From an uncultured Clostridia bacterium (GTDB lineage: Bacteria > Bacillota > Clostridia > Oscillospirales > Ruminococcaceae): 7,279 bases of DNA. The notes under the pieces were generated by a model. It made no database searches. It had not been told where the DNA came from and worked only from the letters and a program-made list of their open reading frames with translations. This document shows, one piece after another, positions 1 through 6,021 of the stretch. Within the stretch, counting starts at the first letter, position 1, and each line of letters starts with the position of its first letter. Location of the stretch: positions 1-7,279 of the forward strand of contig CAMWVO010000088.1 in NCBI GenBank assembly GCA_947177695.1. The letters are read 5' to 3'. The position numbers were made by a program, and so were the translations under genes.

Positions 1-31
1 CAGCCGACGAGTTTTTTTCGGGAGTCGGCTG
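1..31 (+). terminator. Hairpin at left edge, possible weak terminator of an upstream gene
   Basis: Bases 1-8 (cagccgac) and 24-31 (gtcggctg) are perfect inverted repeats separated by a 15-base loop that contains a run of seven T. A five-T stretch at 37-41 follows the stem after a five-base gap, so the U-tract is displaced compared with a classic intrinsic terminator. It could end the transcript of a gene to the left, which is outside the window, or be part of a longer leader structure cut by the window edge. Only the inverted repeat is seen directly; the terminator role is inferred. Confidence 0.35.
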
Positions 32-126
32 CGTACTTTTTATGATTTTTCGGGTAACGGGAAAAAGAAAAAGGACAGATACCATATTACGGTAAAAAAA
101 TATATTTAATGAGGTGGTAAGCAATT
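32..126 (+). other. A/T-rich leader upstream of divIVA
   Basis: There is no gene here. The stretch is rich in A and T, with A-runs at 62-72 and 94-100. It ends in a strong Shine-Dalgarno sequence, gaggtgg at 111-117, nine bases before the divIVA ATG. I looked for a sigma-A promoter and found only catatt at 83-88 as a -10-like element, without a credible -35 partner, so no promoter is called. There is no T-box signature (the conserved GGTGG-ACCGCG antiterminator motif) in this stretch. Confidence 0.5.
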
Positions 127-873
127 ATGCTGAGCGTTAAGGATATTAACAATAAGCGTTTTGAACAGGCAAGACCCGGCTATAAGACCGAGGAGGTAGA
201 CGATTTTCTCCGTGAGATAGCACGGGATATCGAAAGATATCAGCGCGACAAGGAGGAAGCCGAAAAGAAAATTGCTGTTCTTGTTGAAAGCGTCCGCGAA
301 TACAAAAAGGACGAGGAAGCTCTCAAGGACGCGCTTATCAGCGCACAGAAGCAAAGCAGATCGGTAATTGCCGACGCTCAGGCTCAGGCGGAAAAAATTC
401 TTTCCGAAGCAAGAGCTAAGGCTGGCGAGATCATCGGCGGAACTAAGGTACAGCTTGAAAAGGAAAAACGCTGTCTGGTAAAAATGCAGCAGGAGGTCTC
501 CGACTTCAAGGCAAGTCTGCTGAATATGTACAAGCAGCATCTTGAACAGATCACGGCTATTCCCGAGTATGAGGACGATTCCGAAGAACCTCCCGCACCT
601 GCACCTGCGGCGGCAGCACCTGCGCCTGCCCCTGCACCTGCTCCGATACCTGCACCTGCGCCGGTTCATGCGGCTGCTCCCGCGCCTGTTCCCGCTCCCG
701 CAAGCGAGCCCGTTCACGCTGCTCAGCCGCAGCAGGATTTTGAGGCTACCAGAGTTATGGACAATCCTTACAGACAGGAAAAAACGTCGTATCCTTTTGA
801 CGACCCGATCGCAGGTACGCCCAAGAATACTGAAAGCAAGTTCGGAGAATTAAAATTCGGACAGAATAAATAA
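127..873 (+). CDS. divIVA: DivIVA-family cell division/polarity protein
   Basis: The product is a 248-residue cytoplasmic coiled-coil scaffold of the DivIVA family. These proteins gather at negatively curved membrane (septa and poles) and recruit division or wall-synthesis partners. Residues 1-40 form the N-terminal lipid-binding domain, with the family signature FEQARPGYKTEEVDDFL at 12-28. Residues 30-145 are a heptad-rich, charged region typical of the coiled coil. Residues 155-201 are a Pro-Ala linker, and the protein ends in a short motif, KFGELKFG at 238-245. The ATG at 127 has a strong Shine-Dalgarno (gaggtgg, 111-117), and ileS starts 19 bases after the stop. In many Firmicutes divIVA lies directly before ileS, which supports the call. 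At the membrane-contact tip, Bacillus subtilis DivIVA has F17-R18; here the aligned residues are R16-P17. A paralogue with another role, such as GpsB, is less likely given the length and the ileS linkage. Confidence 0.93.
   Translation: MLSVKDINNKRFEQARPGYKTEEVDDFLREIARDIERYQRDKEEAEKKIAVLVESVREYKKDEEALKDALISAQKQSRSVIADAQAQAEKILSEARAKAGEIIGGTKVQLEKEKRCLVKMQQEVSDFKASLLNMYKQHLEQITAIPEYEDDSEEPPAPAPAAAAPAPAPAPAPIPAPAPVHAAAPAPVPAPASEPVHAAQPQQDFEATRVMDNPYRQEKTSYPFDDPIAGTPKNTESKFGELKFGQNK
589..729 (+). repeat. Pro-Ala low-complexity linker inside divIVA
   Basis: This GC-rich stretch encodes DivIVA residues 155-201, which are almost entirely Pro and Ala in PA-type repeats, with two VHAA units (180-183 and 196-199). 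The codons vary (cct, ccc, ccg, gca, gcg, gct), so it is a protein-level repeat rather than an exact DNA tandem repeat. It probably forms an extended, disordered spacer between the coiled coil and the C-terminal tail. Confidence 0.8.
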
Positions 874-892
874 ACCAAGGAGAGAGTTACCA

Positions 893-3685
893 ATGGCTCA
901 GGACTACAATTCAACACTTAATCTTCCCCAGACGGAATTTTCAATGCGCGGAAATCTTACGCAGAAAGAACCCGCTATGCTTGAAGGCTGGGAAAAAGAC
1001 GGGACTTACTACGAAATGGTCAAAAAGAACGAGGGCAGACCGAGATTTATTCTTCACGACGGACCTCCTTATGCAAACGGCGATATCCATATGGGTACTG
1101 CTCTGAACAAGGTTTTGAAGGATATTATCGTCCGCAGCAGAAATATGCTCGGCTACTGGGCTCCTTATATCCCAGGCTGGGATACGCACGGTCTTCCTAT
1201 AGAGCTTAAAGCCCTTAAAGAAATCGGCGTGGAGAACGGAGCTATTCCTCCCGTTGAACTCAGAAAACATTGTCTGGAGTACGCCTTGAAGCAGGTGGAT
1301 AATCAGAGAAAACAGTTCCAGCGTCTGGGCGTTTGGGGCGATTTTAAAGACCCTTACCTTACCCTTAAACCCGAAGTCGAAGCTGGACAGGTAGAGATCT
1401 TCGGAGATATGTACAAAAAGGGCTACATCTATAAGGGCTTGAAGCCTGTTTATTGGTGTCCCGACTGTCAGACCGCACTTGCTGAGGCTGAGATAGAATA
1501 CGAGGACGACCCCTGCTATTCTGTTTATGTTAAGTTCAAGGTAACGGACGACAAGGGTAAGCTTGCTCCGCTTGGTCTTGACCTTGATAAAACTTATTTT
1601 GTTATATGGACTACTACCACATGGACTCTCCCCGGAAACCTGGCTATTTGCCTCGGTCCCGAATATGAGTACACCGCTGTTCAGGCTAATGGCGAGAACT
1701 ACATTATGGCTGCCGAGCTTGTTAAGCCTACAATGGAAGCCGCGGGCATCAGCGACTATACAACCACAGGTTCGATAAAGGGCAGGGAATTGGAATATAT
1801 TGTTACCGAGCACCCTGTAATGAATCGTCCGTCCCTTGTAATTATCGGCGACCATGTTACTCTTGAAAGCGGTACGGGCTGCGTTCACACAGCTCCCGGT
1901 TTCGGTGTGGACGACTTTGAGGTATGCAAGAAATACCCGGAGATCGGCATTACTGTTCCCGTTGACTCAAAGGGCGTTCAGACCGCAGAAGCGGGCAAGT
2001 ATGCAGGACTTACCACAGAAGCTTCAAACAAGGTCATTGCAAAGGATCTGGAGGACTGCGGCGCAATGCTCGCAGTCAAGAAAATTGCCCACCAGTATCC
2101 TCACTGCTGGAGATGTAAAAATCTCGTTCTGTTCCGTGCTACGGAGCAGTGGTTCTGTTCCGTCAAGGACTTTAAAGAAGCAACGCTTAACGCTATCAAG
2201 GACGTTCAGTGGATTCCCGAATGGGGTCAGGACAGGATCAGCGGAATGGTAAACGACCGCAGCGACTGGTGTATTTCACGTCAGCGCACATGGGGCGTTC
2301 CTATTCCCGTGGTATACTGCAAGGACTGCGGCAAGCCCGTGGTTACTGACGAAACTATAAAAGCGATTTCCGAAATGTTCCGCAAGGAGGGTTCGGATTC
2401 CTGGTATCTTAAAGAACCCAAGGATTTCCTGCCTGCGGGAACAGCCTGCGAGTGCGGCTGCACGGAATTTGTCAAGGAAAAGGATATCTTCGACGTTTGG
2501 TTTGACAGCGGCGTTACTCACAAGGGCGTTATGGAAGAGCGCGGATATGAGCTACCTGTTGAGCTCTACCTTGAGGGCGCGGATCAGTACAGAGGTTGGT
2601 TCCAGTCGTCGTTGCTGACTTCCGTTGCAACTAAGGGCAGAGCGCCATATAAGGCTGTCTGCACCCACGGCTGGGTTGTTGACGGCGAGGGCAAGGCAAT
2701 GCACAAGTCCCTCGGAAACGGCATTGATCCGAATGAGATCACCGATCAGTACGGTGCGGACATTCTCCGTCTCTGGACGGCTTCCTCGGACTACCATTCC
2801 GATATAAGAATATCAAAGGAAATCCTTAAGCAGCTTTCCGATACCTACAAAAAAATCAGAAATACAGCAAGGTTCATTCTCGGAAATCTTTGCAACGGCA
2901 GCGGCTTCAATCCCGACACCGACTGCGTTTCCGACAGCGAGCTGCATGAGATCGACAAGCTTGCGCTTATAAAGCTCAACGCGCTTATCGACAAGGTAAA
3001 GGCGGCGTATGAAGCTTATGATTTCCATATTGTGGTAAGCAGTATCCACAACTTCTGCATAACCGAAATGTCGAATTTCTATCTTGATATTATCAAGGAC
3101 AGGCTTTACTGCACGGGTGAAAAGTCCGTTGACAGACGTGCTGCCCAGACGGCTATGTACAAAATTCTCAGCGCAGTTGCGAGAATGATTGCTCCTATAC
3201 TGTGCTTTACCGCTGAAGAAATATGGAAATATATTCCTCATTCCTCATCAGACGAGGCAGGAAGTATCTTCTTTAACCATATGCCTGAAAAGACGGATAT
3301 TTCCGCGGACAGCGAGCTGATCGAAAAGTGGAACGAGATATACAAACTTCGCTCTGACGTTACAAAGGCTTTGGAATCCAAGCGTCAGAACAAGTTTATC
3401 GGCGCTCCTCTTGAAGCAAAGGTCATCATTCATGCGGACGGCGACAATTTCAGCAAGTTCAGCGTGTTAAAGGATATACTCGAAAAGGTGTTTATCGTGT
3501 CTGCGGTTGACGTTACCGACGGAGGAAACGGCGAGTTCAAGAGCGATAACTTCGACGGAGTATCCTACGACGTGGAAAGAGCCGCAGGAAAGAAGTGCGA
3601 GAGGTGCTGGTCATACTCGGAGTACGTTGGAAGCAACGCCGAACACCCCACTCTTTGCGCACGCTGCGCCGAAGAAGTCAAGTAA
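893..3685 (+). CDS. ileS: Isoleucyl-tRNA synthetase, bacterial IleRS1 type
   Basis: This class I aminoacyl-tRNA synthetase charges tRNA-Ile with isoleucine in the cytoplasm, using ATP, and edits mischarged valine. At 930 residues it is full length (921 in B. subtilis, 938 in E. coli). The ATP-site motif lies in GPPYANGDIHMGTALNK, with HMGT at 66-69 in place of HIGH. The CP1 editing domain spans roughly 195-400, with WTTTTWTLPGN at 239-249 and GTGCVHTAPGFG at 327-338. HCWRC follows at 404-408, cysteine pairs at 476/479 and 519-523, DVWFDSG at 534-540, and AMHKS at 602-606 in the KMSKS place. The anticodon-binding domain follows. The C-terminal zinc-type cysteines C902, C905, C922 and C925 are typical of the bacterial IleRS1 form. 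The ATG at 893 has AGGAG at 878-882. Nineteen bases separate it from divIVA, so the two are probably co-transcribed. No T-box leader is present directly upstream. Confidence 0.97.
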   Translation: MAQDYNSTLNLPQTEFSMRGNLTQKEPAMLEGWEKDGTYYEMVKKNEGRPRFILHDGPPYANGDIHMGTALNKVLKDIIVRSRNMLGYWAPYIPGWDTHGLPIELKALKEIGVENGAIPPVELRKHCLEYALKQVDNQRKQFQRLGVWGDFKDPYLTLKPEVEAGQVEIFGDMYKKGYIYKGLKPVYWCPDCQTALAEAEIEYEDDPCYSVYVKFKVTDDKGKLAPLGLDLDKTYFVIWTTTTWTLPGNLAICLGPEYEYTAVQANGENYIMAAELVKPTMEAAGISDYTTTGSIKGRELEYIVTEHPVMNRPSLVIIGDHVTLESGTGCVHTAPGFGVDDFEVCKKYPEIGITVPVDSKGVQTAEAGKYAGLTTEASNKVIAKDLEDCGAMLAVKKIAHQYPHCWRCKNLVLFRATEQWFCSVKDFKEATLNAIKDVQWIPEWGQDRISGMVNDRSDWCISRQRTWGVPIPVVYCKDCGKPVVTDETIKAISEMFRKEGSDSWYLKEPKDFLPAGTACECGCTEFVKEKDIFDVWFDSGVTHKGVMEERGYELPVELYLEGADQYRGWFQSSLLTSVATKGRAPYKAVCTHGWVVDGEGKAMHKSLGNGIDPNEITDQYGADILRLWTASSDYHSDIRISKEILKQLSDTYKKIRNTARFILGNLCNGSGFNPDTDCVSDSELHEIDKLALIKLNALIDKVKAAYEAYDFHIVVSSIHNFCITEMSNFYLDIIKDRLYCTGEKSVDRRAAQTAMYKILSAVARMIAPILCFTAEEIWKYIPHSSSDEAGSIFFNHMPEKTDISADSELIEKWNEIYKLRSDVTKALESKRQNKFIGAPLEAKVIIHADGDNFSKFSVLKDILEKVFIVSAVDVTDGGNGEFKSDNFDGVSYDVERAAGKKCERCWSYSEYVGSNAEHPTLCARCAEEVK

Positions 3686-3691
3686 GATTTT

Positions 3692-3720
3692 TCTAAGCCA
3701 AGGGCTATCCTTGGCTTAGA
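3692..3720 (+). promoter_or_regulatory. Perfect 12-bp hairpin between ileS and lspA
   Basis: Bases 3692-3703 (tctaagccaagg) and 3709-3720 (ccttggcttaga) are exact inverted repeats around a five-base loop (gctat). The stem begins six bases after the ileS stop and ends six bases before the AGGA of the lspA ribosome binding site. It is not followed by a T-run on the plus strand (ttggttagga follows). On the minus strand the stem would be followed by A-rich sequence, so it is a poor intrinsic terminator in both directions. It may act as a partial terminator, an mRNA-stability element protecting the ileS 3' end, or a translation-affecting structure for lspA. The structure is seen; the role is inferred. 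Confidence 0.7.
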
Positions 3721-3730
3721 TTGGTTAGGA
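3711..3730 (+). repeat. Imperfect 10-base tandem repeat ending in the lspA Shine-Dalgarno
   Basis: The units ttggcttaga (3711-3720) and ttggttagga (3721-3730) match at seven of ten positions. The first is the right arm of the ileS-lspA hairpin and the second contains the AGGA (3727-3730) that serves lspA. Because the units resemble each other, the left hairpin arm could in principle pair with either. Confidence 0.45.
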
Positions 3731-3736
3731 TTGAAA

Positions 3737-4261
3737 ATGATTTTAGTACTGGTTATATTTGGAATAATTCTTGTTGCCGCCGATCAGATTATAAAATCCT
3801 GGGCGGCGGAGGTCCTCAAACCTGTAAAGGTGATGGACTTTATACACTTTGGAGATTTTGAGATACTCGGTCTGAGGTACACCGAAAACACCGGAGCCGC
3901 ATTCAGCAGCTTCAGCGGAGCAAGGTGGTTCCTTACGGGATTTACCTTGATAATGCTTGCCGCGCTTTTGATCTTTGTCATTAAGTACAAAACTAAAAAT
4001 ACGTTTTTTCTTGTCAGCGCGGTTATGATAATGTCCGGCGGCGTTGGAAATCTTATTGACAGGATCAGACAGGGCTATGTGGTGGACTACCTTGATGTAA
4101 AGCTTTTTAACTTTGCAATATTTAATTTTGCCGACGTGTGCGTTGTGCTTGGCGCGGTGTTTATGCTGATATTCATATTTTTTATCGAGCCGAAGATCGC
4201 CTCTAATGATGACGCGTTCAGGCAGGAGGTTCGGCGCATAAAGGAACATTTCAATGAATAG
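3737..4261 (+). CDS. lspA: Lipoprotein signal peptidase (signal peptidase II)
   Basis: The product is an integral membrane aspartyl protease that cuts the signal peptide from diacylglyceryl-modified prolipoproteins. It has 174 residues and four hydrophobic segments (about 1-16, 62-83, 88-105 and 134-151). All family motifs are present: DQIIK at 16-20, NTGAAF at 51-56, GNLIDR at 104-109, VVD with D117, and FNFAD with D133. D117 and D133 correspond to the catalytic pair D124/D143 of the Pseudomonas aeruginosa enzyme. A polar tail of about 24 residues is likely cytoplasmic. I chose the ATG at 3737 because AGGA (3727-3730) sits six bases upstream. The in-frame TTG at 3731 would add two residues but abuts that AGGA, too close to use it. 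The gene lies 51 bases after ileS and overlaps the next gene by 8 bases, which suggests translational coupling. lspA beside ileS or an RluD-family gene is common in Firmicutes. Confidence 0.96.
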   Translation: MILVLVIFGIILVAADQIIKSWAAEVLKPVKVMDFIHFGDFEILGLRYTENTGAAFSSFSGARWFLTGFTLIMLAALLIFVIKYKTKNTFFLVSAVMIMSGGVGNLIDRIRQGYVVDYLDVKLFNFAIFNFADVCVVLGAVFMLIFIFFIEPKIASNDDAFRQEVRRIKEHFNE

Positions 4262-5162
4262 GTTAGAGTTTACGGTAGACAGCGAAACCGAGGGGATACG
4301 CATTGACAAGTGGGTCTGCGGACAGGACTGCGGAATATCCCGGTCCATGCTTCAAAAGCTGTTGGGTGAAGGAAAGGTTTCCGTAAACGGAAAACCCGCA
4401 GTCAAAAGCTACTCGGTAAGGTGCGGCGATGATATCGTCATTGATGTTCCGGAACCTACAGAGCTGGACGTTGTTCCCGAAAATATCCCCGTTGATATCG
4501 TCTATCAGGACGAGCATTTGCTGGTAGTGAACAAGCCAAAGGGTATGGTGGTTCACCCTGCGGCGGGGAATTACAGCGGTACTCTTGTTAATGCGCTGCT
4601 TTATCACTGTAAAGGACAGCTTTCGTCCATAAACGGAGTTATACGTCCCGGTATAGTTCACCGTATCGACAAGGACACAAGCGGGCTTCTTATTGTTGCA
4701 AAAAACGATAACGCTCATGTCAGGCTTGCGGAACAGATAAAGGCACACACCTTTACACGCGAGTATCAAGCCGTTGTCTGCGGCAGACTGAAAGAACCTG
4801 TGGGAATCATCGATGCGCCGATTGGCAGACACCCTGTTGACAGAAAGAAAATGTGTGTTACTGAGAAAAATTCCAAGGAAGCAAGGACGGAGTACACAGT
4901 TCTGGAGGACTATAGCGGATACAGCTATGTAAAGCTTAAACTATTTACAGGCAGAACGCATCAAATTCGAGTCCATATGTCGTATATCGGACATCCTGTA
5001 CTGGGGGATGAAGTTTACGGAAAACTGTCCAAATGGTGTAAAGGACAATGCCTTCACGCTAAAAAGATAGGTTTTATTCATCCTGCGGACGGTGAATATT
5101 ATGAATTTGACAGTGAATTGCCCGATTATTTCAAAACTGCATTAAGTAAATTACCAAAATAA
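4254..5162 (+). CDS. RluD-family RNA pseudouridine synthase (RluA superfamily)
   Basis: This enzyme isomerises specific uridines to pseudouridine in RNA, most often 23S rRNA in this family. Its 302 residues match the usual RluD-like length. Residues 14-75 form an S4-type RNA-binding domain, with SRSMLQKLLGEGKVSVNG at 29-46. The catalytic domain follows, with NKPKGMVVHP at 93-102, the catalytic motif HRIDKDTSGLL at 136-146 (nucleophile D139), and RTHQIRVHM at 234-242. The ATG lies inside the end of lspA (8-base overlap) and has AAGGA at 4241-4245, eight bases upstream. The lspA-rlu pairing is conserved in many Firmicutes, where the gene is usually labelled RluD or YlyB-like. The exact target uridines cannot be read from sequence, so no E. 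coli gene name is assigned. Confidence 0.93.
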   Translation: MNRLEFTVDSETEGIRIDKWVCGQDCGISRSMLQKLLGEGKVSVNGKPAVKSYSVRCGDDIVIDVPEPTELDVVPENIPVDIVYQDEHLLVVNKPKGMVVHPAAGNYSGTLVNALLYHCKGQLSSINGVIRPGIVHRIDKDTSGLLIVAKNDNAHVRLAEQIKAHTFTREYQAVVCGRLKEPVGIIDAPIGRHPVDRKKMCVTEKNSKEARTEYTVLEDYSGYSYVKLKLFTGRTHQIRVHMSYIGHPVLGDEVYGKLSKWCKGQCLHAKKIGFIHPADGEYYEFDSELPDYFKTALSKLPK

Positions 5163-5173
5163 GGAATGATATA

Positions 5174-5983
5174 ATGTCCGATTTTTCAAATAAAGTGCTG
5201 ATAACAGACCTTGACGGCACGCTTCTTCCGATAAGCAAAGTCCTTTCGGAAAAGGATATGAATGCTATCGAGCGGTTTCGCAGGTGCGGAGGTATCTTCA
5301 CGATCGCGACGGGACGGATCATTCAGGCGGCGGAGCAGTACTTCGACGCGCTGAGGCCAGATGCGCCCGTCATACTCAACAACGGCGGGCTTATTTATGA
5401 TACTAAAAAGCATGAAAAGGTCTATGAGTGCTGCCTTGATCCGATTTCCTTTGAGTACACCGTGTCGCTTATGAAGCAGTTTCCCGAAATGGGTGTGGAG
5501 ATCAATCTGCCCGACGGGATATACGTTGTAAACATGACCGAATGGGAGCGGCTTCATCTGAATATGACCCATTTGAAGTATACCGAGGCGAGCCTTGAGG
5601 ATATCCCGAAAACGGGCTGGTGCAAGGTGCTGTACTCAATGGGGGGCGGCGGAGTAAGAGAGCTTTCAGATTATGCGGCAGAAATGGGTTGGGACAAGAC
5701 AAGCTTTGTTATTTCGGGAGATTTCCTCTTTGAGTGTCTGCCAAAGGACTGCACCAAGGGTTCGGCTCTGAAAAAACTGTGGGAGATTGAAAAGTGGAAC
5801 ACCTTTACAGTTGCGGCGGCGGGTGACTACAACAACGACATTGAAATGCTGGAGTTCGCCGACGTTGGCATAGCACCTCAAAATGCGCAGGATATTGTAA
5901 AAAAATCTGCGGACTATGTTACGACCGCCACCTGTGAGGATGGAGCAATCGCCGAGGCAATTGATTACCTTGAAAAATTGTAA
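5174..5983 (+). CDS. Cof-type HAD-superfamily phosphatase
   Basis: The product is a 269-residue soluble hydrolase of the haloacid dehalogenase superfamily, Cof/YidA-like subgroup (type IIB cap). These usually dephosphorylate sugar phosphates, flavin mononucleotide or similar small metabolites. Motif I is DLDGTLL (12-18) with nucleophile D12 and acid/base D14. Motif II is TIATGR (43-48) with T46. Motif III is K195 in the KGSALKKL segment, and motif IV is GDYNND (217-222) with D218 and D222. The segment between motifs II and III (about 80-190) is the substrate-selecting cap. All catalytic residues are intact, so it should be active. The start ATG has AAGGA at 5161-5165, overlapping the stop of the gene before it, which suggests the same transcript. 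The substrate cannot be predicted, and neither neighbour fixes it. A link to sugar phosphates from the transketolase next door is only speculation. Confidence 0.9.
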   Translation: MSDFSNKVLITDLDGTLLPISKVLSEKDMNAIERFRRCGGIFTIATGRIIQAAEQYFDALRPDAPVILNNGGLIYDTKKHEKVYECCLDPISFEYTVSLMKQFPEMGVEINLPDGIYVVNMTEWERLHLNMTHLKYTEASLEDIPKTGWCKVLYSMGGGGVRELSDYAAEMGWDKTSFVISGDFLFECLPKDCTKGSALKKLWEIEKWNTFTVAAAGDYNNDIEMLEFADVGIAPQNAQDIVKKSADYVTTATCEDGAIAEAIDYLEKL

Positions 5984-6021
5984 AATATTTCATTTAGTGA
6001 AATTGAAAGGAATGGTAAAAT

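Noticed and set aside
46..66. tttttc/gaaaaa inverted repeat in the divIVA leader
   Set aside because: It is a six-pair A-T stem around a nine-base loop that would hardly be stable, and likely reflects base composition.
83..106. catatt (83-88) or tatatt (101-106) as a -10 promoter element for divIVA
   Set aside because: Neither has a recognisable -35 box at the right distance, and the second would start transcription inside the Shine-Dalgarno.
106..717. Minus-strand open frame of about 200 codons opposite divIVA
   Set aside because: It is rich in Arg, Cys and Gly only because it reads the Pro-Ala repeat in reverse, has no family resemblance and lies fully opposite a certain gene.
542..853. 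Alternate-frame plus-strand reading frame inside divIVA
   Set aside because: Its Leu/Arg/His-rich product follows from reading the Pro-Ala region out of frame, and it has no independent ribosome binding site of note.
941..1888. Minus-strand open frame of 315 codons opposite ileS
   Set aside because: It is the complement of conserved IleRS catalytic and editing sequence and its translation shows no domain or motif.
3731..3736. TTG at 3731 as the lspA start
   Set aside because: The only Shine-Dalgarno, AGGA at 3727-3730, directly touches this TTG but is six bases from the ATG at 3737, so ATG is preferred.
5641..5646. Run of six G in the HAD gene as a frameshift or phase-variation site
   Set aside because: The reading frame is intact through it, it encodes a plausible Gly loop, and the run is too short to be convincing.
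5987..6003. Inverted repeat atttca/tgaaat before the transketolase gene as a terminator
   Set aside because: The stem is only six base pairs, mostly A-T, and has no T-run after it.
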